From assembly GCF_018138085.1 (NCBI RefSeq), contig NZ_CP073105.1, positions 1,984,001 through 2,048,000 on the forward strand: 64,000 nucleotides of DNA, in the 5' to 3' direction. Of the stretch, positions 9,420-19,078 are shown piece after piece. Source of the stretch: Stutzerimonas stutzeri (lineage in GTDB: Bacteria > Pseudomonadota > Gammaproteobacteria > Pseudomonadales > Pseudomonadaceae). How positions within the stretch are numbered: position 1 is the stretch's first letter; every line of letters starts with the position of its first letter. The translations under genes were made by a program, and so were the position numbers. The notes beneath the pieces are model-generated. The model had not been told where the DNA came from. It searched no databases and saw nothing but the letters and a program-made list of their open reading frames with translations.

Positions 9420-10415
9420 TTACTGGGCCGCGGCCAGCACGAATGCGCCGGTCACCAGCAGGTTGATCAGGGTCAGCGGCAGGCAGAATTTCCAGCCGAA
9501 GGCCATCACCTGGTCGTAGCGCGGGCGCGGCAGCGAGGCGCGCAGCAGCACGAACAGCATGATGAAAAACCCGGTTTTGATGGCGAACCAGAAGAATGAC
9601 AGCCAGGGCAGGGCGTCGAGGAACGGGCCGTGCCAGCCGCCGAAGAACAGCGTGGTCAGCAGCGCCGAAATGGTCACGATGCCGATGTACTCGCCGACGA
9701 AGAACATGCCCCACTTCATTCCCGCATACTCGACGTGGTAACCGTCGGCCAGTTCCTGCTCGGCTTCCGGCTGGTCGAACGGGTGGCGGTGGGTGACCGC
9801 GACGCCGGCGATGAAGAACGTACAGAAGCCGAGGAACTGCGGAATGATGAACCATAGGTGCTGTTGCTGGTATTCGACGATGTCACGCATGTTGAACGAG
9901 CCGACCTGGGCGACGATGCCCATCAGCGACAGGCCCAGGAACACCTCGTATGACACGGTCTGCGCCGACGCGCGCAGGGCGCCGAGCAGGGCGAACTTGT
10001 TGTTGCTCGACCAGCCGGCGAAGAGCACCGCGTAGACGGTGAGACCTGCCATGGCGAAGAAGAACAGCAGTCCAATGTTCAGGTCCGCCACGCCCCAGGT
10101 CGGTGTTATCGGCACGATGGCGAAGGCGATCAGCAGCGAACTCATCGCCACCACCGGTGCCAGGGTGAAGATCAGGCGATCGGAGAACGGCGGGTTCCAG
10201 TCTTCCTTGAAGAACATCTTCAACATGTCGGCGGCGAGCTGGAACATGCCGAATGGCCCGACCCGGTTGGGACCGTAGCGGTCCTGCCACCAACCCAGCA
10301 GGCGCCGTTCGACGAAGCTGAGCAGCGCACCGCAGACCACCACCGCGAGCATGATCACCAGCGCCTTGACGACGGCGACGATCACGTCGATTACTTCGGG
10401 AGTCAGCCAGCTCAT
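9420..10415 (-). CDS. nuoH: NADH-quinone oxidoreductase subunit H
   Basis: 331-residue membrane subunit that forms much of the quinone-binding cavity at the junction of the two arms. Conserved features: [18 protein letters not shown] near residue 40, the acidic [20 protein letters not shown] loop, and [18 protein letters not shown] near the C-terminus. The start codon overlaps the nuoG stop by four bases. Confidence 0.96.
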   Translation of the reverse strand: MSWLTPEVIDVIVAVVKALVIMLAVVVCGALLSFVERRLLGWWQDRYGPNRVGPFGMFQLAADMLKMFFKEDWNPPFSDRLIFTLAPVVAMSSLLIAFAIVPITPTWGVADLNIGLLFFFAMAGLTVYAVLFAGWSSNNKFALLGALRASAQTVSYEVFLGLSLMGIVAQVGSFNMRDIVEYQQQHLWFIIPQFLGFCTFFIAGVAVTHRHPFDQPEAEQELADGYHVEYAGMKWGMFFVGEYIGIVTISALLTTLFFGGWHGPFLDALPWLSFFWFAIKTGFFIMLFVLLRASLPRPRYDQVMAFGWKFCLPLTLINLLVTGAFVLAAAQ

Positions 10416-13117
10416 CGGGCGCCCTCCAGCTCAGTGGCCAGATCGCCGGCGTTGAACACGGGGACGCCGGCCAGACCGACCGGCAGGCCTACGAGACCGA
10501 GGGCCAGGGATGCATCGATGCGGACCGGCAGCCGCAGCGGCCGATCGGCGACACGCAGACTCAGCAGCTCGCCTTCGGCCACGCCAGCGCGGCTGGCTTC
10601 GGCTTCGGCCAGGGCGACGTAAGGTTGCGGGATGCGGCTCTGGATCGGGGCAGCGAGAGCCGAGGTTTCGTCGCTGCCGAACAGGTGATGCAGTGGCACT
10701 ACCTGCCAGGTGCCGAGCGCGGGCGTGAAAGCACGCGGCGCGGTTTTCCAGCCCAGGTCCTGACGTACACCGTCCAGCAAACGAACGCCCGGATCGCCGG
10801 CGCGCAGGTGACCCCCCACTTCATCCTGGAACTTGTTCCAGGCCTGCGGCGAGTTCCAGCCCGGCGACCAGGCGAACGGGATTTGCTGACGGTCTTCGGC
10901 GCTGCCCGAATAGCCTTCCATGGAAAAGGCGAACGGCGAATCCGGGTCCTGCGGCTGACGCGGTTCGTGCACGCTGATGTTGGCGCGCATGGCGGTGCGT
11001 CCGCTGTAGCGCAGTGGTTCGCGCGCCATTTTCAGGCCCTTGATGCGGAACGAGGCGAGCGGCGCCGCATGGAGGATGCCCGCCAGCTGCGGGTTGGTTG
11101 CCGCGCAGTCCGCGGTGACCTGATCCAGCGTGGTCCAGTCCACCGCCTTGCCCTGCAGCGTGCAGTGCAGCGCGTGCATCCAGCGCCAGCCTTCACGCAC
11201 CAGCACCTTGCTGTCGTAGTAGCTGGGTTCGAAAACCTGGAAGAAGCGCTGCGCGCGGCCCTCCTGGCTAACCAGCGTGCCGTCGGCCTCGGCAAAGCTG
11301 GCGGCCGACAGCACGAGGTGAGCCTTGGCCGTGGTCGCCGTCTGCTGATGATCGGCGACGATGACGGCGCTGGCGGCGGCGAGGGCCGCATCGACCTTGG
11401 CCTGGCTGGCACGGCGATACAGATCGTTCTCGAGCACGATCACCGCGTCGGCACTGCCTGCAATCAGGGCGTCCAGCGCAGCTTCCACGGACTCGCCACC
11501 GAGCAGCGCGACGCCGAGGCTGTTGGCTTCCGGCACGACAAGGCTGATCGAGGCGTTCTTCTCACGGTTCTTCAGCGCCTGGGCGATGTTGCCTGCCGCT
11601 TCGATCAGGCTCTTCTCGCCCAGCGAGGCGCCGCTGATCAGCAACGGGCGCTTGGCGGCGAGCAGGGCGTCGGCGATCCGTTGTGCCAGTTCTTGGCCCT
11701 CGGCTTCCAGACCCTCGACAGCCGGTGCGCTCGGATCGATGGCATGCGCTACGGCGAAACCGAGGCGGGCAAGATCCGCCGGCGCGGCGTGCACGCTCTG
11801 CTCGGCGATGTCATCGAGGCGGGTCTCGGCGACGCTGGCGATGAACACGGGATGCAGGGCGCCTTGTGCGACGTTCTGCACCGCGGCGATGTGCCAATCC
11901 TGAATCTTCATCGAGGCGGCGATCTCGGTGGCCTTGCCCTTGGCGGCCTGGCGCACGGCCAGCGCTATGCGCGCGGCTGTCTGGGTGAGGTCTTCACCGA
12001 GAATGAACACCGCGTCGTGGCTTTCGATATCGCGCATCGATGGCACCGGTAGCGGGCCGTGTTGCATCAGCTGGCGGATCAGCCGGATATTTTCAAGTTC
12101 CGTGGCGGCGACGCCGCTGTAGAAGTCCTGCGCACCGACCAGCTCACGCAGCGCATGGTTGCTTTCCAGGCTGGCGCGTGGCGAGCCGATGCCGATCACC
12201 CGCTTGCCGTCCAGCAGGCCGGCAGCCGCGTCGAGGGCGGCGTCGACACCGAGTTTATCCGTGCCGAGGAGCGGCTGGCGGGGCCGGTCCGCGCGGTTGA
12301 CGTAGCCGTAGCCGAAACGACCGCGGTCGCATAGGAAGTAGTGGTTCACCTCGCCATTGAAGCGGTTCTCGATGCGGCGCAGCTCGCCGTAGCGTTCGCC
12401 GGGGCTGATGTTGCAGCCGGACGAACAGCCATGGCAGATGCTCGGCGCGAACTGCATGTCCCACTTGCGGTTGTAGCGTTCGGAGTGGGTCTTGTCGGTG
12501 AACACGCCGGTGGGGCAGACCTCGGTGAGATTGCCGGAGAACTCGCTTTCCAGCACGCCGTCTTCGACGCGACCGAAATAGAGGTTGTCGTGGGCGCCGT
12601 AGACACCGAGGTCGGTGCCGCCAGCGTAGTCCTTGTAATAGCGGGTGCAGCGGTAGCAGGCGATGCAGCGGTTCATCTCGTGGGCGATGAACGGGCCGAG
12701 CTCCTGGTTCTGGTGGGTGCGCTTGGAGAAGCGATAACGGCGCTGGTTGTGGCCGGTCATCACCGTCATGTCCTGAAGGTGGCAGTGACCGCCTTCTTCG
12801 CACACCGGGCAGTCGTGCGGGTGGTTGATCATCAACCATTCGACGACGCTGGCGCGGAACGCCTTGGCTTCCTCGTCTTCGATGGAGATCCAGCTGTTGT
12901 CGGTCGCTGGCGTCATGCAGGACATGACCAGGCGACCGCGGGTGTCGTTTTCATCGGAGTACTGCTTGACCGCGCACTGGCGGCAGGCACCGACGCTGCC
13001 CAGCGCCGGGTGCCAGCAGAAATAGGGGACATCGAGGCCGAGCGACAGACAGGCCTGCAACAGGTTGTCCGCCCCATCGACTTCGTAGTCTTTGCCGTCT
13101 ACGTGGATAGTGGCCAT
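10412..13117 (-). CDS. nuoG: NADH-quinone oxidoreductase subunit G
   Basis: 901-residue iron-sulfur subunit of the NADH dehydrogenase module. In order it has: an N-terminal [2Fe-2S] domain (Cys34, 45, 48, 67); the His/Cys site [14 protein letters not shown]; a [13 protein letters not shown] [4Fe-4S] motif; and the N7-type [15 protein letters not shown] site with the downstream Cys at [11 protein letters not shown] molybdopterin-oxidoreductase-like domain follows that binds no molybdenum in this family. The four cysteines of the extra N7 cluster are retained, as in the E. coli type. It is separated from nuoF by 97 bases containing the heptamer array. Confidence 0.95.
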   Translation of the reverse strand: MATIHVDGKDYEVDGADNLLQACLSLGLDVPYFCWHPALGSVGACRQCAVKQYSDENDTRGRLVMSCMTPATDNSWISIEDEEAKAFRASVVEWLMINHPHDCPVCEEGGHCHLQDMTVMTGHNQRRYRFSKRTHQNQELGPFIAHEMNRCIACYRCTRYYKDYAGGTDLGVYGAHDNLYFGRVEDGVLESEFSGNLTEVCPTGVFTDKTHSERYNRKWDMQFAPSICHGCSSGCNISPGERYGELRRIENRFNGEVNHYFLCDRGRFGYGYVNRADRPRQPLLGTDKLGVDAALDAAAGLLDGKRVIGIGSPRASLESNHALRELVGAQDFYSGVAATELENIRLIRQLMQHGPLPVPSMRDIESHDAVFILGEDLTQTAARIALAVRQAAKGKATEIAASMKIQDWHIAAVQNVAQGALHPVFIASVAETRLDDIAEQSVHAAPADLARLGFAVAHAIDPSAPAVEGLEAEGQELAQRIADALLAAKRPLLISGASLGEKSLIEAAGNIAQALKNREKNASISLVVPEANSLGVALLGGESVEAALDALIAGSADAVIVLENDLYRRASQAKVDAALAAASAVIVADHQQTATTAKAHLVLSAASFAEADGTLVSQEGRAQRFFQVFEPSYYDSKVLVREGWRWMHALHCTLQGKAVDWTTLDQVTADCAATNPQLAGILHAAPLASFRIKGLKMAREPLRYSGRTAMRANISVHEPRQPQDPDSPFAFSMEGYSGSAEDRQQIPFAWSPGWNSPQAWNKFQDEVGGHLRAGDPGVRLLDGVRQDLGWKTAPRAFTPALGTWQVVPLHHLFGSDETSALAAPIQSRIPQPYVALAEAEASRAGVAEGELLSLRVADRPLRLPVRIDASLALGLVGLPVGLAGVPVFNAGDLATELEGAR

Positions 13118-13170
13118 TTCTAGGTCTTCTCATCCGCTTGCGCGGGTCTGGCTAATAGGAAATCTTTTCG

Positions 13171-13226
13171 CTTCAGGCTTCAGGCTTCAGGCTTCAGGCT
13201 TCAGGCTTCAGGCTTCAGGCTTCAGG
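13171..13226. repeat. Eight tandem copies of the heptamer CTTCAGG
   Basis: Eight uninterrupted copies of CTTCAGG (CCTGAAG on the transcribed strand) run from 13171 to 13226. The last copies overlap the end of nuoF, so the final residues (Pro-Glu-Ala) and the TGA stop at 13215-13217 are written in repeat sequence. The rest lies in the nuoF-nuoG gap. A 7-bp unit shifts frame at each copy, so copy-number change could alter the NuoF C-terminus or the spacing to nuoG. Confidence 0.95.
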
Positions 13227-14564
13227 CTGCTGTGGCGGTGTGGCGCTCACCTGGGCAACGCCCGCCTCGAACTCCGAGCGGAAATATTTGATTGCGGCGC
13301 CCAGGGGCTCCACCGCGCCGGGTGCATGGGCGCAGAACGTCTTGCCGGGGCCGAGGAAGTCCACCAGCCGCAACAGGATGTCTAGGTCCTGGGCCGTGCC
13401 CTGGCCGCGCTCCAGCGCACGCAGGGTCTTGACGCTCCAGGGCAGGCCGTCGCGGCACGGAGTACACCAGCCGCAGGATTCTCGGGCGAAGAACTCTTCC
13501 ATGTTGCGCAGCAGCGAAACCATGCTGACGGTGTGGTCCACGGCCAGTGCCAGACCGGTGCCCATGCGCGTGCCGAATTTGGCGACGCCGCCTGCGTACA
13601 TCTGTGCTTCCAGATGCTCGGGCAGCAGAAAGCCGGTGCCGGCCCCGCCGGGCTGCCAGCACTTGAGCTGGTAACCGTCCTTCATGCCGCCGGCGTAGTC
13701 TTCGAACAACTCGCGGGCGGTAATGCCGAAGGGCAGTTCCCAGATGCCCGGGTTCTTCACCTTGCCGGAGAAGCCCATCAGCTTGCTGCCCATGTCTTCA
13801 CTGCCGGGACGGGCCAGCGACTTGTACCAGTCCACGCCATTGCCGATGATTGCCGGCACGTTGCATAGGGTTTCGACATTGTTGACGCAGGTCGGCTTGC
13901 CCCAGACGCCGACGGCGGCGGGGAAGGGCGGCTTGGCGCGCGGGTTGGCGCGGCGGCCTTCCAGCGAGTTGATCAGCGCGGTTTCCTCGCCGCAGATGTA
14001 GCGACCGGCGCCGGTGTGCACGAACAGCTCGAAATCGAAACCACTGCCGAGGATGTTCTTGCCCAGCAGGCCGGCGGCTTTCGCTTCGTCGATGGCGCGA
14101 TTGAGGTTGCGTGCCGCGTCGACGTATTCGCCACGCAGGAAGATGTAGCCGCGATAGGCCTTGAGCGCGCGCGCGCTTATGATCATGCCTTCGATCAGCA
14201 GGTGCGGCAGCTGCTCCATGAGCAGCCGGTCCTTCCAGGTGTTGGGCTCCATCTCGTCCGCATTACACAGCAGGTAGCGGATGTTCAGCGATTCGTCGGC
14301 GGGCATCAGGCCCCACTTCACGCCGGTGGGAAAGCCCGCGCCGCCGCGGCCCTTGAGGCCGGAATCCTTCACGGTCTGCACGATGTCGGCGCCGGCCATC
14401 TCGGCCAGTGCCTTGCTCAGCGCCGCGTAACCGTTCTTCTGCCGGTAGTCGTCGAGCCAGACCGGCTGCCCGTCGTCGCGCAGGCGCCAGGTCAGCGGAT
14501 GGGTTTCTTCGCGACGCTCGATGCGGTTGGCCGGGCCGAACGATGCCAGTTGCTTGACGTTCAT
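13215..14564 (-). CDS. nuoF: NADH-quinone oxidoreductase subunit F
   Basis: 449-residue NADH- and FMN-binding subunit, the electron entry point of complex I. Visible sites: [15 protein letters not shown] (glycine-rich FMN/NADH loop, about residues 70-85), [19 protein letters not shown], and the N3 [4Fe-4S] motif [12 protein letters not shown] with the downstream Cys at [10 protein letters not shown]. The C-terminal residues PQQPEA run into the CTTCAGG repeat array, an unusual feature. The ATG overlaps the nuoE stop by four bases. Confidence 0.95.
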   Translation of the reverse strand: MNVKQLASFGPANRIERREETHPLTWRLRDDGQPVWLDDYRQKNGYAALSKALAEMAGADIVQTVKDSGLKGRGGAGFPTGVKWGLMPADESLNIRYLLCNADEMEPNTWKDRLLMEQLPHLLIEGMIISARALKAYRGYIFLRGEYVDAARNLNRAIDEAKAAGLLGKNILGSGFDFELFVHTGAGRYICGEETALINSLEGRRANPRAKPPFPAAVGVWGKPTCVNNVETLCNVPAIIGNGVDWYKSLARPGSEDMGSKLMGFSGKVKNPGIWELPFGITARELFEDYAGGMKDGYQLKCWQPGGAGTGFLLPEHLEAQMYAGGVAKFGTRMGTGLALAVDHTVSMVSLLRNMEEFFARESCGWCTPCRDGLPWSVKTLRALERGQGTAQDLDILLRLVDFLGPGKTFCAHAPGAVEPLGAAIKYFRSEFEAGVAQVSATPPQQPEA

Positions 14565-15055
14565 TGATAGGCCTCCAGCAGGGCTGCGACACCGCCGGGC
14601 TGCACGTCGCCGAAGGTGTCGTCGTCGATCATCAGTGCCGGCGCCTTGTCGCAGTTGCCCAAGCAGCAGACCGGGATCAACGTGAAGCGGTTGTCCGCGG
14701 TGGTCTGGCCCGGCGCGATGCCGATTTCATTCCTGATGCTGTCCAGCACGCTCTCGTGACCGCCGATGTAGCAGGTCATGCTGTCGCACACCCGGATGAT
14801 GTGGCGGCCCACCGGTACGCGGAAGATCTGGCTATAGAAGGTAGCGACGCCCTCGACGTCGCTGGCCGGAATCCCGAGGATCGCGCCGATGGCATCGCAG
14901 GCGCCGTCCGGTACCCAGCCACGGGCCTTCTGGACGATCTTCAGCGCCTCGATGGAGGCTGCGCGAGGGTCTTCGTAATGATGCATTTCGTGCTCGATGG
15001 CCGAGCGCTCGGCTTCGCTCAAGGCGAAACGATCAGTCTTGATTACTGTGCTCAT
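14561..15055 (-). CDS. nuoE: NADH-quinone oxidoreductase subunit E
   Basis: 164-residue thioredoxin-like [2Fe-2S] subunit (cluster N1a) of the NADH module. The four ligand cysteines are visible in [14 protein letters not shown] and [13 protein letters not shown]. One base separates its start from the nuoCD stop, and its stop overlaps nuoF. Confidence 0.95.
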   Translation of the reverse strand: MSTVIKTDRFALSEAERSAIEHEMHHYEDPRAASIEALKIVQKARGWVPDGACDAIGAILGIPASDVEGVATFYSQIFRVPVGRHIIRVCDSMTCYIGGHESVLDSIRNEIGIAPGQTTADNRFTLIPVCCLGNCDKAPALMIDDDTFGDVQPGGVAALLEAYQ

Positions 15056-15056
15056 A

Positions 15057-16838
15057 TCAGCGGTCCACGTCGGCCATAACGAAATCGATGCTGCCCAGAT
15101 AGGCGATCAGGTCCGGGATCATGCTGCCGTTGATCACCGACGGGATCTGCTGCAGATGCGGGAAGCTGGGCGTGCGGATGCGCGTCCGGTAGCTCATGGT
15201 TCCGCCATCGCTGGTCAGGTAGTAACTGTTGATGCCCTTGGTCGCCTCGATCATCTGCAGGCTTTCGTTGGCGGGCATCACCGGCCCCCAGGACACCTGC
15301 AGGAAGTGGGTGATCAGGGTCTCGATGTGCTCCAGCGTGCGCTCTTTGGGCGGCGGCGTGGTCAGCGGGTGATCGGCCTTGTAGGGACCTGCCGGCATGT
15401 GCTTGAGGCACTGTTCGATGATTTTCAGGCTCTCGCGCATTTCACCCATCTTGACCATGCACCGGTCGTAGGCGTCACCGTTGGCGGCCAGCGGCACCTC
15501 GAAGTCGAAGTGCTGGTAGCCGGAGTAGGGCCGTGCCTTGCGCAAGTCGAAATCGAGACCGGTGGCGCGCAGGCCGGCACCGGTCACGCCCCAGTCCAGC
15601 GCCTGTTTGGTGTTGTAAGCCGCCACGCCCTTGGTACGGCCTATCAGGATGCTGTTCTTCAGCGCGGCTTTTTCATATTCCTTCAGGCGCTTGGGCATCC
15701 AGTCGAGGAACTCTCGAACCAGCTTGTCCCAGCCGCGCGGCAGGTCGTGGGCGACGCCGCCGATGCGATACCAGGCCGGATGCATACGGAAACCGGTGAT
15801 GGCTTCGATCACCTTGTAGGCGCGCTGGCGGTCGGTGAAGGTGAAGAACACCGGCGTCATTGCGCCGACGTCCTGGATATAGGTACCCAGGTAGAGCAGG
15901 TGATTCTGGATGCGGAAGAACTCGGCCATCATCACCCGGATGAAATCGACGCGGTCCGGCACCTTGATACCGGCCAGCTTTTCCACCGCGAGCACGTAGG
16001 GCAGGTTGTTCATCACGCCGCCGAGGTAGTCGACGCGATCGGTATAGGGAATATAGCTGTGCCAGCTCTGGCGCTCGCCCATCTTCTCGGCGCCGCGATG
16101 GTGATAGCCGATCTCCGGTACGCAATCGAGAATCTCCTCGCCGTCGAGCTGGAGGATGATCCGAAACGCCCCGTGCGCGGAGGGATGGTTGGGGCCGAGG
16201 TTGAGGAACATATAGTCCTCGTGCTCGCTGCCGCGCTTCATGCCCCAGTCTTCCGGCTTGAAGCGCAGGGCTTCCTGCTCGAGCTCCTGCTTGGCGGCGT
16301 TGAGCATATAGGGGTCGAATTCGGTGGCCCGCGCGGGGTAATCCTTGCGCAGCGGGTGGCCTTCCCAGTTCGGTGGCATCAGCATGCGCTTGAGCAGCGG
16401 ATGCCCCTCGAAGTCGATGCCGAACATGTCCCAGATTTCACGCTCGTACCAGTTGGCATTGGGCCAGATGGTCGAGGCGGTGGGCAGTCGGAGGTCGCTT
16501 TCACTGAGCGCCACCTTGATCATCACGTCGCTGTTCCGCTCCAGCGACATCAGCTGGTAGAACACGCTGAAATCGGCAGCCGGCAGGCCGCGGCGGTGGG
16601 TACGCAGGCGCTCGTCGGTGGCGCTCAGGTCGTAGAGCATCACGTAGGGCTTGCTGACCTGGCGCAGGAACCCCAGCACCTCGATGAGCTTTTCACGCGG
16701 CACCCAGAGCACCGGCATGCCGGTCAGGCTGGGCTGCACGGTGAAGGTCTCGGCGCCGAAGTGCGCGTTCAGTTCGACGACGATATCCCCGTCGTCAGCC
16801 TTGTAGGGCGGGATGTACAGAGCATTGCCTGCAGTCAT
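15057..16838 (-). CDS. nuoCD: NADH-quinone oxidoreductase subunit C/D fusion
   Basis: 593-residue fusion of NuoC (about residues 1-180, with the [20 protein letters not shown] signature) and NuoD (about 205-593). NuoD forms the quinone site with Nuo[14 protein letters not shown] (N-terminal His region), [12 protein letters not shown], and the C-terminus ending in [12 protein letters not shown]. The fused form is typical of gammaproteobacteria. A 663-codon open frame on the opposite strand is a high-GC shadow. The gap to nuoB is 62 bases. Confidence 0.96.
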   Translation of the reverse strand: MTAGNALYIPPYKADDGDIVVELNAHFGAETFTVQPSLTGMPVLWVPREKLIEVLGFLRQVSKPYVMLYDLSATDERLRTHRRGLPAADFSVFYQLMSLERNSDVMIKVALSESDLRLPTASTIWPNANWYEREIWDMFGIDFEGHPLLKRMLMPPNWEGHPLRKDYPARATEFDPYMLNAAKQELEQEALRFKPEDWGMKRGSEHEDYMFLNLGPNHPSAHGAFRIILQLDGEEILDCVPEIGYHHRGAEKMGERQSWHSYIPYTDRVDYLGGVMNNLPYVLAVEKLAGIKVPDRVDFIRVMMAEFFRIQNHLLYLGTYIQDVGAMTPVFFTFTDRQRAYKVIEAITGFRMHPAWYRIGGVAHDLPRGWDKLVREFLDWMPKRLKEYEKAALKNSILIGRTKGVAAYNTKQALDWGVTGAGLRATGLDFDLRKARPYSGYQHFDFEVPLAANGDAYDRCMVKMGEMRESLKIIEQCLKHMPAGPYKADHPLTTPPPKERTLEHIETLITHFLQVSWGPVMPANESLQMIEATKGINSYYLTSDGGTMSYRTRIRTPSFPHLQQIPSVINGSMIPDLIAYLGSIDFVMADVDR

Positions 16839-16900
16839 GATCTCGGTCGCTTTCGGTCAACGGTTGGGTGTGCGGGGGCCTTCCTGGCGGAAAGCCAGGC

Positions 16901-17575
16901 TCACACGTCGTCGGGGCTGCGCAGGTTGGTGACCTGGATACGCTGTTCGCGTCGCTGTTCCTTCTGCGACGGCATCTCGGCGCGATAGACGCCTTGATCG
17001 CCGACGACCCAGGAAAGCGGGCGACGCTCCTTGCCGATGGATTCCTGCAACAGTTGCAAACCTTGCAGGAACGCCTCGGGGCGGGGCGGGCAGCCGGGTA
17101 TGTAGACGTCGACAGGGAGGAACTTGTCGACCCCCTGAACGACCGAGTAGATGTCGTACATACCACCGGAGTTGGCGCACGAACCCATGGAGATGACCCA
17201 CTTGGGTTCGAGCATTTGTTCGTAGAGACGCTGGATGACGGGTGCCATCTTGATGAAGCAGGTACCGGCAATGACCATGAAGTCGGCCTGGCGCGGCGAG
17301 GCGCGGATGACTTCGGCACCGAAGCGGGCGATGTCATGAGGCGCGGTGAAGGCCGTGGTCATCTCCACATAGCAGCACGACAGGCCGAAGTTGTACGGCC
17401 AGAGGGAGTTCTTGCGCCCCCAGTTGACCGCGCCACTCAGCACGTCTTCCAGCTTGCCCATGTAGATGTTGCGATGAACCTGGTCTTCTAATGGATCGGC
17501 AACAGTCTCCTGTTGGCCGACCGGATAGCGATCAACGACCGCATCCGGATCGATCCGGGTAAGTTTGTATTGCAT
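16901..17575 (-). CDS. nuoB: NADH-quinone oxidoreductase subunit B
   Basis: 224-residue subunit carrying the terminal [4Fe-4S] cluster N2, which reduces quinone. Ligand cysteines appear in [12 protein letters not shown] (tandem Cys), [11 protein letters not shown] and [10 protein letters not shown]. It starts 10 bases after nuoA. The C-terminus [11 protein letters not shown] matches the pseudomonad form. Confidence 0.96.
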   Translation of the reverse strand: MQYKLTRIDPDAVVDRYPVGQQETVADPLEDQVHRNIYMGKLEDVLSGAVNWGRKNSLWPYNFGLSCCYVEMTTAFTAPHDIARFGAEVIRASPRQADFMVIAGTCFIKMAPVIQRLYEQMLEPKWVISMGSCANSGGMYDIYSVVQGVDKFLPVDVYIPGCPPRPEAFLQGLQLLQESIGKERRPLSWVVGDQGVYRAEMPSQKEQRREQRIQVTNLRSPDDV

Positions 17576-17585
17576 GCCAAGAGCC

Positions 17586-17993
17586 TCATTGTTTTAGCTT
17601 CGCCTGTCGCTCGCGACGGCTGGATGGCGCCCAATCGAGCGCACCCACCCGCCACAGATAAACAAGACCCGCCAACAGAATTGCTATGAATACGGTAGCT
17701 TCAATGAGGCCCGCCCAGCCGCTTTCGCGCACCGAGACAGCCCAGGCAAAGAGATATAGGGCTTCAACGTCGAAGATCACGAAGAGCATCGCGACCAGAT
17801 AGAATTTTGCGGAAAAACGCAGTCGCGCACTGCCCGTGGGCAATATGCCGGACTCGAAAGGTTCGTTCTTGGCGCGACCCCAGGCCTTGCTGCCGAGCAG
17901 GCTGGAAGCGCCGAGCATGAACGCGCACAGCGCGATGACGCCGAGAAGAAATACAGCGAAGCCCCAGTTGTGGGACAGAGTGACATCAGGCAT
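17586..17993 (-). CDS. nuoA: NADH-quinone oxidoreductase subunit A
   Basis: 135-residue first gene of the nuo operon: a three-helix membrane subunit at the arm junction. The conserved loop between helices 1 and 2 reads [24 protein letters not shown], with the acidic helix [16 protein letters not shown] after it. A CTCCAGGGAG-like purine stretch precedes the ATG at 17993. Promoter sequences must lie in the AT-rich 17994-18248 stretch. Confidence 0.95.
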   Translation of the reverse strand: MPDVTLSHNWGFAVFLLGVIALCAFMLGASSLLGSKAWGRAKNEPFESGILPTGSARLRFSAKFYLVAMLFVIFDVEALYLFAWAVSVRESGWAGLIEATVFIAILLAGLVYLWRVGALDWAPSSRRERQAKLKQ

Positions 17994-18248
17994 GCCGGAC
18001 TCCCTGGAGAAACGGCTTTATTGCAGCTGCGGCCAAGCGTCGCAACCTTGTGATGGGTGCACATACTATGCCCATATAAAGTGCACGTACATGTTTCTGA
18101 CGAAACTTATTGAAATATTTTTGTTGGTTCGTCCCTTTCGGCCTGAAGCGTGGGTGCGGCCTGATAAGGCTCTAGATCGGCAGATCAAGCATGAACACGA
18201 GCCTGCAGTCGGCTGAATCGGTTGCTCTGCCGTATCCCTCGGCCGGCA
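17994..18248 (-). promoter_or_regulatory. Probable nuo operon promoter region
   Basis: A 255-base gap upstream of nuoA that is visibly AT-richer than its surroundings (TTGAAATATTTTTGTT at about 18109-18124). It contains two palindromic GTGCAC hexamers at 18057-18062 and 18081-18086. I cannot assign -35/-10 boxes with confidence. A regulator site at the hexamers is speculation. Confidence 0.35.
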
Positions 18249-19007
18249 TCAGGCCGCGCTGCCATTGGCTTGTTTCACTCGACCGTCGCCATAAGTCCCC
18301 TGTGTCGCTGCCACTTCACCGATGACCAGGATCGCCGGGCTCTTGAGTTGGAAGCGTGCCGCGTCGACGCACAGGGCGGCGAGGGTGGAGCGGCGTTCGC
18401 GCTGCTGTGGCAGGGACGCGTTTTCGATCATGGCCACCGGCGTGCTCGCCGGCAAGCCGCCTTCGATCAGGCCGTTCTGCACCTGCTGCAAACTGCTCAC
18501 ACCCATATACACGACCAGTGTCGTGCCGCTCTTCGCCAGCGCATGCCACTCGGGGCTGCTGCCGTCGAGCGTATGCGCGGTGACCAGCGTCACGCCGCGG
18601 GCAATACCGCGCTGGGTCAGGGATATCCCGCACTGGGTGGCGCCCGCCAGCCCTGCGGTGATGCCGTTGACCATTTCCACTTCGATGCCGCGCTCGGCCA
18701 GCCATTCGGCTTCTTCGCCGCCGCGGCCGAAGATGCATGGATCGCCGCCTTTCAGGCGTACGACGCACTTCCCCTGACGGGCGTAGCGCAGCATCAGTCG
18801 GTGAATGAAGGCCTGCGGGGTCGAGCGGCAGCCGCCGCGCTTGCCCACCGGGATCACCCGCGCGGTCGGGCAATGTTCGAGCACGGCGGGATTGACCAGA
18901 TCGTCGATCAGCACCACCTGCGCCTCGTCCATGGCGCGCACGGCCTTGAGCGTCAGCAGTTCCGGGTCGCCAGGACCTGCGCCAACCAGCCAGACTTTTG
19001 CGCTCAT
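18249..19007 (-). CDS. cobA: Uroporphyrinogen-III C-methyltransferase (SUMT)
   Basis: 252-residue stand-alone SAM-dependent enzyme that methylates uroporphyrinogen III at C2 and C7 to give precorrin-2, the precursor of siroheme and cobalamin. Signatures: VWLVGAGPGDPELLTLKA at the N-terminus, VVRLKGGDPCIFGRGGEEA in the middle, and GVTLVTAHTLDG and VVYMGV for SAM binding. The start is at MSAKVWLVGAG with AGAGGTGG seven bases upstream; the longer open frame is not homologous. As the last gene after nirB-nirD-nasA, it likely supplies siroheme for NirB. It lacks the CysG dehydrogenase/chelatase domains. Confidence 0.93.
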   Translation of the reverse strand: MSAKVWLVGAGPGDPELLTLKAVRAMDEAQVVLIDDLVNPAVLEHCPTARVIPVGKRGGCRSTPQAFIHRLMLRYARQGKCVVRLKGGDPCIFGRGGEEAEWLAERGIEVEMVNGITAGLAGATQCGISLTQRGIARGVTLVTAHTLDGSSPEWHALAKSGTTLVVYMGVSSLQQVQNGLIEGGLPASTPVAMIENASLPQQRERRSTLAALCVDAARFQLKSPAILVIGEVAATQGTYGDGRVKQANGSAA

Positions 19008-19078
19008 GTTTCCACCTCTCGTGCTGCTGTAATCGTGTAGGCGATGCGTGCTGCACCGCCTGTTCAAGTGTTGTTGCG

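Noticed and set aside
13171-13226. CRISPR or iteron origin from the heptamer array
   Set aside because: Seven-base perfect tandem units inside an operon, without spacers, DnaA boxes or a rep gene.
14997-16988. 663-codon open frame on the plus strand opposite nuoCD
   Set aside because: High-GC shadow of a conserved gene; composition is H/R/Q/V-rich with no family resemblance and no ribosome-binding site. Similar antisense frames at 3144-4442, 4688-5998, 10625-12052, 19985-22051 and 22170-24155 were rejected for the same reason.
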